In this document: positions 16,687 to 24,916 of the stretch, piece after piece
How the letters are laid out: each line of letters opens with the position of its first letter
Position numbering within the stretch: the first letter of the stretch is position 1
Assembly: GCA_016867715.1 (NCBI GenBank)
Contig: VGIW01000017.1
Span: 1 to 50,034, forward strand
Source of the DNA: Candidatus Eisenbacteria bacterium
GTDB lineage: Bacteria; Orphanbacterota; Orphanbacteria; Orphanbacterales; Orphanbacteraceae
Reading direction: 5' to 3'
DNA length: 50,034 bases
The notes under the pieces: model-generated
What the model saw: the letters and a program-made list of their open reading frames with translations, nothing else
Told to the model about the DNA's origin: nothing
Databases searched by the model: none
Program-made: the position numbers and the translations under genes

Positions 16687-17681
16687 GCACGATGAGCCGA
16701 GAGCGCGCGAGGGGAACCGCCCGAGCGCGCGGGTTTCTCGAACGACAGGCGAAGAGACTTCGTCTTGAGGAGGCGCTCTTCCTCTTTCTCTTCGTTCCCT
16801 CGACGATCGTGACCGTCTGGGCGAACGTCTCGCTCGCCCGCTCCGGGATGTCGTCGAGGCGCGTAGAAGGGGGGCTTCTTCGCCTCGCGATCGTGATCGC
16901 GGTAGGGTTCGCGCTCCTTCTTCTCGAGAAGGCGCGGCGGTCCGACGCGCGGCCCCGCTTCCTCGTCGGGATCGCCTCGTTCCTTCGCACGATGCTCCCC
17001 TTCGCTCTCTGCTCGGCGGTCTACACGAACCTCCACGACACGGTCCGCTTCATCAACCCGAACGACATTCATGACGTTCTCGTCGCGATCGAAGAGCGGA
17101 TCTTCGGTCTTCAGCCGGTCGTGTGGGCGGAGCAGTTCATCACGCCGCTCCGGACCGAGTTCTTCAGCGCGTTCTACACGAACTTCTTTCTCGTCGCACC
17201 GTCGGTCGCGATCGTCCTCTGGTTCTCCCGGAAGAGGAGGGAGGCGCGCGAGTCGCTTCTCGGGGTCACGCTCTGCTTCTACACCGGCTATGTCCTCTAC
17301 GTGATCTTCCCCGCGGCGCCGCCGAGGCTCTACCTCGAGTCGCTCGGCGCGTTCACGGTGACGCTCGAGGGGGGCGCGATCACCGACTTTCAGCGAGCGC
17401 TTCTCGACATGCTCCCGAACCACGCCTCGCGCGCGGCGTTTCCGAGCCTCCACACGGCGGTGAGCCTCGTGAGTCTCTATTACGCGTGGCGCCACGCGCG
17501 GCGGTTCTTCCCGATCCTCCTCTTCTTCGTCATCAGGCTTTTCGCCTCGACCGTCTATCTCCGGCACCACTACGTGGTCGATCTGATCGCGGGGGCGTTC
17601 CTTCTTCCGTGGACCGCGTGGGCGACGCCGCGGCTCGACCGGTGGTGGTCCCGCTGGACGGGGAGAGTTCCGGAGTTGTAG
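16683..17681 (+). CDS. PAP2-superfamily membrane phosphatase (inositolphosphorylceramide-synthase-like)
   Basis: The 332-residue product has about six membrane segments and the two catalytic blocks of the PAP2 phosphatase/phosphotransferase superfamily: RAAFPSLHTAVSL (the SxxH block) and YLRHHYVVDLIAG (the SRxxxxxHxxxD block, with the first part altered). The pattern PxHTA with HHYxVDxIAG is closest to the PAP2_3/IPC-synthase-like branch, which acts on lipid phosphates such as undecaprenyl or phosphatidyl species. The start is GTG 16683 in the upstream stop (GTGA); ATG 16692 three codons later is equally possible. Residues 1-40 are Arg-rich and cytoplasmic. Coupling to the GT39 gene suggests recycling of the polyprenyl carrier, which is inference. 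Confidence 0.85.
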   Translation: MSTMSRERARGTARARGFLERQAKRLRLEEALFLFLFVPSTIVTVWANVSLARSGMSSRRVEGGLLRLAIVIAVGFALLLLEKARRSDARPRFLVGIASFLRTMLPFALCSAVYTNLHDTVRFINPNDIHDVLVAIEERIFGLQPVVWAEQFITPLRTEFFSAFYTNFFLVAPSVAIVLWFSRKRREARESLLGVTLCFYTGYVLYVIFPAAPPRLYLESLGAFTVTLEGGAITDFQRALLDMLPNHASRAAFPSLHTAVSLVSLYYAWRHARRFFPILLFFVIRLFASTVYLRHHYVVDLIAGAFLLPWTAWATPRLDRWWSRWTGRVPEL

Positions 17682-17686
17682 GAGCG

Positions 17687-17715
17687 TTGACATCGCGCGC
17701 CGGGCATTCTAGATT
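17687..17715 (+). promoter_or_regulatory. Sigma70-type promoter for trxA
   Basis: TTGACA at 17687-17692 and TAGATT at 17710-17715 are separated by 17 bases. This is a near-consensus promoter directly after the PAP2 gene and about 70 bases ahead of the thioredoxin start at 17786. Confidence 0.75.
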
Positions 17716-17785
17716 CATGGAGACGAGATCGCATCCTACCGGACGGATCCTCGGATCGCGAAACCAACGAAAGGAGACCGAGCGG

Positions 17786-18118
17786 ATGGCTTCGGAGCAC
17801 GTGATGGAGGTATCGGACAGCGAGTTCCAGGAGAAGGTCGTTTCTTCTGCGACGCCGGTGATCGTCGACTTCTGGGCGCCCTGGTGCGGGCCGTGCAAGA
17901 AGGTCGGTCCGGTCCTCGACGAGGTCGCCTCCGACTATCAGGGGAAGGTGAAGATCGCGAAGGTGAACGTGGACATGAACCCGAAGGTCGCGGGGAGCTT
18001 CGGCATTCGGAGCATCCCGACGATCCTCTTCTTCAAGGACGGCGAGGTCGTCGACCAGCTGATCGGCGCGTACCCGAAGAAGGACATCGTCGCGCGCGTC
18101 GACCGGATCCTCGGGTAG
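17786..18118 (+). CDS. trxA: Thioredoxin
   Basis: A 110-residue cytosolic thioredoxin with the redox site WCGPC (Cys34, Cys37), the buried Asp28 in VIVDFWAPW and the cis-Pro loop IRSIPTILFF. It keeps protein disulfides reduced, with electrons from thioredoxin reductase. The start ATG 17786 has AAGGAG at 17771-17776; there is no signal peptide. It has its own promoter upstream and a strong terminator downstream, so it is monocistronic. Length and motifs are standard for TrxA. ORF extensions further upstream run through the PAP2 gene in another frame and are not real. Confidence 0.96.
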   Translation: MASEHVMEVSDSEFQEKVVSSATPVIVDFWAPWCGPCKKVGPVLDEVASDYQGKVKIAKVNVDMNPKVAGSFGIRSIPTILFFKDGEVVDQLIGAYPKKDIVARVDRILG

Positions 18119-18169
18119 GACGGGTCTCGAAGGCTCGGCTTCCTTCGCGCCGCTTCGCGATCTCCGCGG

Positions 18170-18201
18170 GCTCGGCCGCTTCCGCCGGCCGGGCTTTTTT
18201 T
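18170..18201 (+). terminator. Rho-independent terminator after trxA
   Basis: A 9-base-pair stem (18170-18178 with 18186-18194, one G-U pair) with a 7-base loop is followed directly by seven T residues (18195-18201). It lies 50 bases after the trxA stop. Confidence 0.85.
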
Positions 18202-18272
18202 GTCTGGACTTCGCCCGCCGGCCGTTCCTATCCTGGCGCGGAAGCCGCTTCGATCGGGAGGGAGGTTCGCTC

Positions 18273-18863
18273 GTGCGCACGCTCGCGGAGCTCGAACGGA
18301 TCGCGTCCGCGTGCGTTCTCTGCCCTCTCGCGGAGACGCGGTCGCATGTCGTCTTCGGAACGGGGAACCCCGAGGCGGATCTGATGCTCATCGGGGAGGC
18401 GCCCGGGCAGAAGGAGGACGCGACCGGAATCCCCTTCGTCGGGCAGGCGGGGATGCTCCTCGACAAGACGCTCGAGAAGGTCGGGCTCCGGCGCGAGGAG
18501 ATCTACATCGCGAACGTCCTCAAATGTCGCCCGCCGGAGAACCGCGACCCTCTCAAGGAGGAGATCGACCTCTGCCGGCCGTATCTCGACGAGCAGATCG
18601 CGATCCTCGCTCCCCGCGTGCTCGCCCCGATGGGGAACCACGCGGCGAATCTCTTCTCCTCGAAACGGCTCTCGATCACGAAGGCGCACGGCAAGATGTT
18701 TGCGTATAAAGGAATCGCGGTGATCCCGATCTACCATCCGGCGGCGATCCTCTACAACCGGACGCTGGAACCGGCTCTCGTCGAGGACTTCCAAGAGATC
18801 GTCCGGTTCCTCCGGAGCGGCGCGCGGGCCGCCCGGGAAGCGGACCAGCTCTCCCTCTTCTGA
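18273..18863 (+). CDS. Family 4 uracil-DNA glycosylase (Fe-S type)
   Basis: The 196-residue product has the four Cys ligands of the [4Fe-4S] cluster of family 4 UDG: Cys14 and Cys17 (CVLC), Cys85 and Cys101. Motif A reads GEAPGQKEDATGIPFVGQAG, and the leucine-loop motif is HPAAIL near the C-terminus. Such enzymes remove uracil from DNA arising by cytosine deamination, an obvious burden in a GC-rich genome. The start is GTG 18273 with GGGAGGGAGG about 10 bases ahead. It stands between the trxA terminator and the prepilin peptidase gene, which starts two bases after this stop; the two are probably one transcript. Length fits the family. Confidence 0.94.
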   Translation: MRTLAELERIASACVLCPLAETRSHVVFGTGNPEADLMLIGEAPGQKEDATGIPFVGQAGMLLDKTLEKVGLRREEIYIANVLKCRPPENRDPLKEEIDLCRPYLDEQIAILAPRVLAPMGNHAANLFSSKRLSITKAHGKMFAYKGIAVIPIYHPAAILYNRTLEPALVEDFQEIVRFLRSGARAAREADQLSLF

Positions 18864-18864
18864 G

Positions 18865-19632
18865 ATGGAAGGCCTTCCCGCACTCTTCGTCTTCTCCGCG
18901 GGGCTGATCGTCGGGAGCTTCCTCAACGTCTGTATCTCTCGGCTTCCAAGAAACCGCTCGATCATCCGTCCGCCCTCCGCGTGCCCCGCCTGCGGGGCGA
19001 GGATCCGGGCGCGCGACAACATCCCCGTCCTCGGGTGGCTCCTTCTCCGCGGGCGCTGCCGCGACTGCGGCGCTCGGATCTCGCCGCGCTATCCGATCGT
19101 CGAGCTCGGGACCGGGCTTCTCTTCCTCGTCGTGTGGAACCGCTTCCCGCACGACGCGACGATCGTCTTCCCGCTCTTCTACGCGTGCGCGCTCCTCGTG
19201 ATCCTCTTCACCGATCTCGATCTCCAGATCATCCCGGATTCGATCTCGCTTCCGGGAATCCCGCTCGGCCTCCTCTACCGCGGTTGGATCGGGGGAGCGT
19301 GGCTCGACTCGCTGATCGGGCTCGCCGTCGGCGGAGGGAGCCTCTGGCTTCTCGGCGAGGGGTACTATCGGCTTCGAAAGCGCGAGGGGATGGGCGGGGG
19401 GGACGTCAAGCTCGCCGCGATGATGGGCGCGTTCCTCGGATGGAAGCTCGTCCTCGCGGTTCTCTTCCTCTCGTCGCTCGTCGGCGGCCTCTTCGGGATC
19501 GCTCTCATCGTTCTCCGCAAAGGGAAGGGGACGACGCCGATCCCCTTCGGCGTCTTCCTCGCTCCAGTCGGTTTCCTCGCGCTCCTCTGGGGCGAGGCTT
19601 GGATCGCTTGGTATCTCGGGCTGGGCTCCTGA
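18865..19632 (+). CDS. pilD: Prepilin peptidase / N-methyltransferase
   Basis: A 255-residue inner-membrane aspartic protease that cuts the leader of type IV prepilins or type II pseudopilins and methylates the new N-terminus. The N-terminal GSFLNVCISRLPR is the methyltransferase-region signature, followed by the zinc-binding CPAC (Cys40, Cys43) and CRDC (Cys65, Cys68) pairs. The two catalytic Asp are in TDLDLQIIPD (Asp117/119 region) and GGGDVKL (Asp180). There are about seven membrane segments. No pilin or secretion genes lie next to it in this window, so its substrates are encoded elsewhere. It faces the minus-strand rlmE gene convergently. Confidence 0.95.
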   Translation: MEGLPALFVFSAGLIVGSFLNVCISRLPRNRSIIRPPSACPACGARIRARDNIPVLGWLLLRGRCRDCGARISPRYPIVELGTGLLFLVVWNRFPHDATIVFPLFYACALLVILFTDLDLQIIPDSISLPGIPLGLLYRGWIGGAWLDSLIGLAVGGGSLWLLGEGYYRLRKREGMGGGDVKLAAMMGAFLGWKLVLAVLFLSSLVGGLFGIALIVLRKGKGTTPIPFGVFLAPVGFLALLWGEAWIAWYLGLGS

Positions 19633-19719
19633 CCATCCACCCGTAGCGTCCTTCTTGCGCGCGCCCCGTCCGAGAAGACATAGGCGGGTCTCCGTCCGAT
19701 GGAAACGAACCGTCGGCCC

Positions 19720-20309
19720 CTACGCGCGGAGCCCGATCCCGACGAAGAAGATCTCGACGCTTCTCTCGCGCGAGCTCTTCGGCTTCGACTCGACGAGGCG
19801 GTCGAACGAAGGGCGGGCTTCCGCGCGAAACGACTCGATCTCCTCCCCCTGGAAGACCTTGCAGACCCAGGAGCCGCTGGGCCGGACGGTCGCAAGAGCG
19901 AGCGCAAGCGACCGCCGGGCGAGCGCGACCGAGCGGGCGTGGTCGGCGAAGGGGACGCCGGTCGTCTTGGGCGCCGCGTCGGAAAGAAGAACATCGAACG
20001 AGGGAGCGATCGCGAGAAGCTCCTCGGGCCGGAGGGAGAGGATGTCCGCGCGGAGGACGCGCACGTGATCGGGGAGCGCGACCCGCACCTCGTCCCGATC
20101 GACGCCGACGACGAGCCCCCCCGGGCCGACCCGCTCCGCCGCGTACTGAAGCCAGGATCCCGGCGCGCATCCAAGATCGATGACGCGGAAGCCCGGACGG
20201 ATCAGACGGTGCTTCCGGTCGATCTCCTCGAGCTTATAGAGGGAACGGGCGGCGTAACCTTCCCGCTTCGCGCGACGAAAAAAAAATCCTTTGGTTCGAA
20301 ACGGTTCAC
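19720..20309 (-). CDS. rlmE: RlmE/FtsJ-type 23S rRNA ribose 2'-O-methyltransferase, interrupted by a -1 frameshift at a T9 run
   Basis: Reading the minus strand, GTG 20309 opens NRFEPKDFFF; the frame must then shift by -1 to continue RRAKREGYAARSLYKLEEIDRK, DLGCAPGSWLQYAAERV (SAM site), DVLLSDAAPKTTG (catalytic Asp region) and VCKVFQGEEIESF. That is the full RlmE/FtsJ layout (K-D-K-E methyltransferase acting on U2552 of 23S rRNA), about 196 residues after the shift. The shift falls at nine T (A9 on the plus strand, 20278-20286). In the starting frame the sequence is U-UUU-UUC, a classical -1 slippery heptamer. GTG 20309 overlaps the stop of the upstream PTS gene as GTGA, supporting this start. 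In the downstream frame no start exists before 20088, where a GTG would drop the SAM motif. It could be true recoding, polymerase slippage, a pseudogene or an assembly error of one base. Confidence 0.85.
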
Positions 20310-20761
20310 ACCTTAACCTCCGCGAGCGCCTTCGCCGCCTCCTCGGGCGTTTTCGCGCGGAGGAGGGCCGCCTGGACCTCGGGCTGTTTCAGGATGCGGA
20401 CCATCGTCGCAAGCGCCTGGACATGAGCGGTCGTGGCGTTCTTCGGGGAGACCAACAGGAACACGAAACGGCTCGGGCGGCCGTCGAGCGCTCCGAAATC
20501 AATCCCGTCCTGCGCGAGGGCAAAGGCGGCGGCCGGCTTCTCGGTCCCCTCGCTCCGGCAATGGGGAACGGCCACTCCCTGCTCGAGCCCGGTCCCCTTC
20601 TCCTTCTCGCGGTCGATCACGTCGGCAAGGACCTTTTTCGGCGAGCGGAGGAGGTCCCTATCGGACAAGAGGGAGACCATCTCCCGGATCAGGTCGAACT
20701 TCTTCTTCGCCTTCGGGTTCAATAGGATCGTATGGGAATCGAGCAGCTCGTTGATCTTCAA
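20306..20761 (-). CDS. ptsN: PTS EIIA domain protein of the fructose/nitrogen (PtsN-like) type
   Basis: The 151-residue cytosolic protein is a single EIIA domain of the fructose/mannitol/Ntr family. The phosphorylated His67 lies in GVAVPHCRSEG and the conserved LLVSPKNATTAHVQALA segment follows. With no EIIB or EIIC partner beside it, it is more likely a regulatory EIIA (PtsN-like) than a sugar transporter part; HPr and EI must be elsewhere. Its stop overlaps the rlmE start, so the two form a minus-strand operon. The N-terminal residues MKINELLDSHTILLNPKAKKKFDLI are family-typical. The symbol ptsN is by type; the exact regulatory role is inference. Confidence 0.85.
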   Translation of the reverse strand: MKINELLDSHTILLNPKAKKKFDLIREMVSLLSDRDLLRSPKKVLADVIDREKEKGTGLEQGVAVPHCRSEGTEKPAAAFALAQDGIDFGALDGRPSRFVFLLVSPKNATTAHVQALATMVRILKQPEVQAALLRAKTPEEAAKALAEVKV

Positions 20762-20888
20762 TCGGTTATTCTCGGGTTCCAGCGGTTGAGCGCGGGCCGA
20801 CCGCCTGATACACTCCCCTGTCGGACACTCGGGTGATGGTAAGCGTCTCTTGCCCGGATGGCAAGGCGGATCTCTGAAGAGGAGCGCG

Positions 20889-23800
20889 GTGGGAAGGCGA
20901 ACGGCAAGCGTTCTCTCGGCGGTTCTCTCCCCGCTTTCCCCGTTTCTCGCCGGAGCCGGCTGGGCGCTTCTTCTCCTCGCGGCGGTCCGGCTGAACCGCC
21001 CTCTCTACGGACCGTCGCTCTCCACCGCTCTCCTTCCGGCGGGGCTCTTCGCGGCCGGCGTTCTCGCCGGGCTTCTCCTCGGGCGCGGGAGCCTGCGAGG
21101 GGCCGGGCTCCGCCTCGCCCCCGCGGCGCTCGCCCTCCTTCTCGCGCTCTTCCCGTTCGTTTCCGGGCTCGCGGAGCCGTCCGGGCTCGCGGCGCGCGTT
21201 CTCTTCGCCGTTCTCGTCCTCGCTGCGGGGTTCTTCATCGGCCGGGAAGCCGCCCCTGGGGCGCCTCGAGCCGTCTCGATCGCGCTCTTCGGCGGCTCCA
21301 TCGGCGTGTTCGCCGGGAGCGCGGCTCTCGTCCCCAGGTTCGGAGAGGGCGCCGCCGCGGTCGGGGCTCTTCTTGCGTTCGCCTTCGCGCGGGCTTGCGG
21401 GGAAGGATCCTCGCTCATCCGGTCGGCTTCGGAAGACGAGGAAGACGCGGAGCGTCCCGGCCTCACCGGCCTGGCGGTCGCGTGTCTCGTCGGCCTCTCG
21501 CTCCCCCTCGTCTTCGTCGGGTGGGGACGAACGCTCGATCTCCTGATCGGACCGACCTTCCGCGCGACCGGGTTGCTCGCGGCGGTCGCGCTCCTCGGGA
21601 TCTCGCTCGGGAGCCTCGCCGCGCGCGCGCGCGCTGGCGGGGGCATCCCGCGCTCCCCGGCAGCCTTCGCGGCGGGGCTCGTCGCCCTTCTTCTCCTTCT
21701 TTTCACGGCGATCTCGGCGCGCCTTCCGTATCTCTTTCTTCGGGTCATCGAGGGGGACCCGGGGGACCCGGGGCGGATCCTCCTCGGGCGTCTTCTTCTC
21801 GTGGGGATCGCGGTCTTCCCTTGCGCCGCGGCGGTGGGGTGGCTCGGAGGGCTCCTGTTGAAGCCGTGGGGGGAGGGGGCGTCCGAGCGGGAGGCTCTCC
21901 GCCGGCTTCTGATCGCGGGCGCGGCGGGCGCGGCGGCGTCCTTGCTTCTTTCCCCGTCGCTTCTCCCGGCCGTCGGGATCCGAGGGCTTCTCCTCGCGGG
22001 CGCGGCGTTCCAGACGACGGCCGGCCTCGCCCTCCTCGCCGGGAGCCGCTCCCGTCTTCGCGTGCGGATTCCGCTCGCCGCCGCGCTTCTTCTCCTCCTC
22101 GTCGTGGTCCTCGCGAACCCTCCCCGCTGGAGACCGAGCCTTCTCAACACCGCGGTTTTCCGCTACGCCCGTCTCTACGAGGAGATCGATGAGGAGGGGT
22201 TCCTGAGGACGTATTCGGTCCTCCCCTCGTTCTACAAGGAGGGGGCGCACGTGACCGTTCTGGTCACCGGCGCGCCCGGGAGCCGCTTTCTCGCCTCGAA
22301 CGGGGTCGTCGAGGTCTCCGACCGCGATCACCTGTCGGTTCCGCTCTTGTCCGGCCGGCTCCCGCTTCTCCTACGCCCGGCGACGCGGAGCGTCTTCCTT
22401 GCGGGCGCGGAGGCGGGGATCGCCGCGGGCGTCCTCCTCTCCGGAAGCGTGGAGGAGGTCCTCTCTCTGGACGCCGAACCGGCGCACCTCGAGGCGATGC
22501 GCTCTTTCACGCGGGCGAACCGGCAACCCTGGAACGATCCTCGCTTCCGCTTCCGGAAGGGGGATCCGCGGGCGGCGCTCGCGGGCGGCTCGGCGCGCTA
22601 CGACCTCATCGTATCCGAACCTTCCATCGTGTGGGACCGGAACGCGGCGCACCGAACCACCGAGGAGTTCTACCGGCTCGCGGCCGCGCGCCTCCGCCCG
22701 GGCGGAGTCTTCGCCGGATCGATCCCGCTCGTCGGTCTTCGCGAAGAGCACCTCCGCTCGCTCCTCGCGGCGTTCCGCTCCGCGTTCCCGCACGCGCTCG
22801 GGGTCGAGGCGCCGCGTCCCGGCGCGCTCATTCTTCTCGGGAGCAACGAGCCGCTCGTCTTCCGCGCGGCGGACCTACTCGCTTCCTGGGGAGAGATCGC
22901 GACGCGCACCGACCTCCTCGGGGCGAAGGTCCGATCGGTTCACGAGCTCGTCGCCGCTCTCCGGGTGGACGGGGAGGCGATCGATTCATACATCAACAAT
23001 GCCCGGCCCAATCGGGACGCCCGCGCCTACGTCGAGACGGACGCCGAGGACCTCGCCGCGGCCCTCGACGGAGGGCGCCTCGCGGCGAGCCTCCGGGCGC
23101 TTCACTTCGACGCGGAGCGCGTTCTCGACTACGACGGGCTTTCCCGGGAAGTGACGGGGTTCTTTCGGCTCGAGGTCGCGCGGGCGTTCCGGAGAAGCCG
23201 CCACGGAGCGGGAGGTCTCCTGTGGGCGAGGCGGGCGTACGAATCGGACCCGTCCGGCCCCGCGGCGGAGTCCTACGCGCATTTCCTCAAGGAGGAAGCG
23301 GGGGATCTCGACTCGGCGATCGCGGTTCTTCGGGCCGCTCGCGAGTCCCGCCCCGACGACCTCGTGGTGATCCGCGCGCTCGCGGACGATCTCTTCACCG
23401 CCCGGCGGTTCGAGGAGTGCGACCGCCTTCTCACGGAGGCGATCGACGAAGGGAAGGAAGACGCGTGGTTCTATGTCGTGCGAGGGAAAGCCAGGCTAGG
23501 TCTCAAGCAGCACGAGCGCGGGCTCCAAGATCTTCTCGCCGGCAAGGAGCTCGATCGTTTACAGGACAACAGTGGCGATATTAATTATTTTCTCGCGATG
23601 GCGCACAAGAACCTCGGGAATCTCGAGGAGGCGCAGAACCACCTCTCCCGCACGATCGCCAGGAACCCGAGGCATCTCTACGCGAAGCTGGAAATCGGGG
23701 AGAACAAGCTTCTCCTTGGAACGATCGACCGCGCGGCGTTCGAGTCGGAGTACCTGGTCCCCTTCAACCGCGCGCGCGCCGAGACCCTCGTCGCGGAGGC

Positions 23801-24071
23801 GGAGGAGCGGCTGTACGAGCCGCAACACGCCAAGACCGTTGAGAAGAACCTGAACGCGGTGGTGAACACGACGCCGCGCCACTACGGCGCCTACCTCCTG
23901 CTCGCCGAGTTCTACCACCGGACGGGGATGCCCGCGAAGGAGCGCGAGGCGCTCGAGCGGATGATCGCCGAGTTCGGCCCGAGGCCGGAGGTGGTCGGCC
24001 CGATCAAGGAGTATCTTCGCCGGACGGGGGGAGAAGGACGCGTGCGCGCCTACGGGAAGCTCCTACGGTAA
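20889..24071 (+). CDS. Polytopic membrane protein with spermidine-synthase-like methyltransferase-fold domain and TPR repeats
   Basis: At 1060 residues this joins three parts. The first 420 or so residues hold about ten to twelve hydrophobic segments. Next comes a Rossmann-type domain like the 'spermidine synthase-like' proteins: VFLAGAEAGIAAGVLLSG, EEVLSLDAEPAHLEAMRSF, DPRFRFRKGDPRAAL, YDLIVSEPS and LRPGGVFAG. The glycine-rich loop departs from the usual GGGxG, so SAM or polyamine binding is unsure. From about residue 780 TPR-like helices follow (ARRAYESDPSGPAAESYAHFL, GNLEEAQNHLSRTIARNP). The start GTG 20889 is chosen for its GAGGAG site; a TTG at 20850 is also open. Relatives are common in bacteria, but their substrate is unknown to me. 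It overlaps the convergent PIG-L gene by nine bases. Confidence 0.78.
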   Translation: MGRRTASVLSAVLSPLSPFLAGAGWALLLLAAVRLNRPLYGPSLSTALLPAGLFAAGVLAGLLLGRGSLRGAGLRLAPAALALLLALFPFVSGLAEPSGLAARVLFAVLVLAAGFFIGREAAPGAPRAVSIALFGGSIGVFAGSAALVPRFGEGAAAVGALLAFAFARACGEGSSLIRSASEDEEDAERPGLTGLAVACLVGLSLPLVFVGWGRTLDLLIGPTFRATGLLAAVALLGISLGSLAARARAGGGIPRSPAAFAAGLVALLLLLFTAISARLPYLFLRVIEGDPGDPGRILLGRLLLVGIAVFPCAAAVGWLGGLLLKPWGEGASEREALRRLLIAGAAGAAASLLLSPSLLPAVGIRGLLLAGAAFQTTAGLALLAGSRSRLRVRIPLAAALLLLLVVVLANPPRWRPSLLNTAVFRYARLYEEIDEEGFLRTYSVLPSFYKEGAHVTVLVTGAPGSRFLASNGVVEVSDRDHLSVPLLSGRLPLLLRPATRSVFLAGAEAGIAAGVLLSGSVEEVLSLDAEPAHLEAMRSFTRANRQPWNDPRFRFRKGDPRAALAGGSARYDLIVSEPSIVWDRNAAHRTTEEFYRLAAARLRPGGVFAGSIPLVGLREEHLRSLLAAFRSAFPHALGVEAPRPGALILLGSNEPLVFRAADLLASWGEIATRTDLLGAKVRSVHELVAALRVDGEAIDSYINNARPNRDARAYVETDAEDLAAALDGGRLAASLRALHFDAERVLDYDGLSREVTGFFRLEVARAFRRSRHGAGGLLWARRAYESDPSGPAAESYAHFLKEEAGDLDSAIAVLRAARESRPDDLVVIRALADDLFTARRFEECDRLLTEAIDEGKEDAWFYVVRGKARLGLKQHERGLQDLLAGKELDRLQDNSGDINYFLAMAHKNLGNLEEAQNHLSRTIARNPRHLYAKLEIGENKLLLGTIDRAAFESEYLVPFNRARAETLVAEAEERLYEPQHAKTVEKNLNAVVNTTPRHYGAYLLLAEFYHRTGMPAKEREALERMIAEFGPRPEVVGPIKEYLRRTGGEGRVRAYGKLLR

Positions 24072-24818
24072 TTCCGCGATCCCCGCGAAGAGATCGTTCT
24101 CCCTCTCCGCGGGACGCGGGAGGCGCGTGTCGGAAAGAACGAAGAACTCCTCCCGGGTGGCCTCGCGGAAGTCGCCGAAGATCCGGACAAGCTCTTCGTA
24201 GAACTCGATCTGCGTCTCGTGGCGCCGAATCGCCTCCAGCTTCCTCTCCATCGCCGCGGGCGGGATCGCGAGGACCGCTCCGATCTCCTCGTCCGCGACC
24301 GGGACGAGCCGTCGTCCTCGGTAGAGGGGAACCTTCGATCGCGGGATCGCCCACTCGTAGAGCTTGAGAGGCCCTTCCGCGCCTGCCCGGCGAAATGCTT
24401 CCTGCGTGAAGCAAGCGACCGCGACGTGGTCGGGATGACCCGAGACCCCGAGCCGGTGGAAGGTGAGAACGACCTGGGGGCGGTGGGCGCGGATCTCCTC
24501 GAGCACCGCCCGAACCCCCTCCTCCTCCGGAACCTCGGATAGGCGGCGGTCCGGAAGCCCGAGGATCCGGTGGCCGGCCGCTCCGAGCGCCTCGGAGGCG
24601 CGCGCCGCTTCGACGCGCCTCCGCCGGCAGAGCTCCTCCCGCGGAAGGTCCTTCGAGATCCCGATCGTCCCCGCTTCTCCGCACGTGAAGAAGAGAAGAC
24701 GGACCTCGGCTCCATCCAGCGCGGCGCTGGCGAGCGCGCCCCCCGGACCGTACGATTCGTCGTCCGGGTGCGCGAAGACCCCGAGAAGCACGCGCCGTGT
24801 TCGCCGTTCGCGGTTCAT
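24063..24818 (-). CDS. PIG-L / LmbE-family N-acetylglucosamine deacetylase
   Basis: The 251-residue product has the zinc motif AHPDDE at residues 16-21 and the second His motif GHPDH about 110 residues later. Together they mark the PIG-L family, zinc hydrolases that remove acetyl groups from GlcNAc-type substrates such as those in bacillithiol or mycothiol synthesis and in glycolipids. The N-terminus (RRVLLGVFAHPDDESYGPGGALA) and C-terminus (RHETQIEFYEELV) are family-typical, and there is no signal peptide. The actual substrate cannot be told from sequence; BshB-like bacillithiol synthesis is possible. It is transcribed away from the yhaM-like gene, sharing an upstream region of about 100 bases. 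Confidence 0.9.
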   Translation of the reverse strand: MNRERRTRRVLLGVFAHPDDESYGPGGALASAALDGAEVRLLFFTCGEAGTIGISKDLPREELCRRRRVEAARASEALGAAGHRILGLPDRRLSEVPEEEGVRAVLEEIRAHRPQVVLTFHRLGVSGHPDHVAVACFTQEAFRRAGAEGPLKLYEWAIPRSKVPLYRGRRLVPVADEEIGAVLAIPPAAMERKLEAIRRHETQIEFYEELVRIFGDFREATREEFFVLSDTRLPRPAERENDLFAGIAELP

Positions 24819-24869
24819 GACAGGCGGAGAGCGTAGGAGAGACGATCCCGAGCGTCAAGGCCGCGAGTC

Positions 24870-24898
24870 TTGACCGCGGCCGGCGTCCGGCTTATACT
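24870..24898 (+). promoter_or_regulatory. Sigma70-type promoter of the yhaM-addB-addA operon
   Basis: TTGACC at 24870-24875 and TATACT at 24893-24898 are separated by exactly 17 bases, the best promoter in the window. The start codon at 24917 lies about 18 bases after the -10 box with GAGGAGAG between, so the leader is very short. Confidence 0.8.
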
Positions 24899-24916
24899 CC
24901 GCATCCGAGGAGAGCG

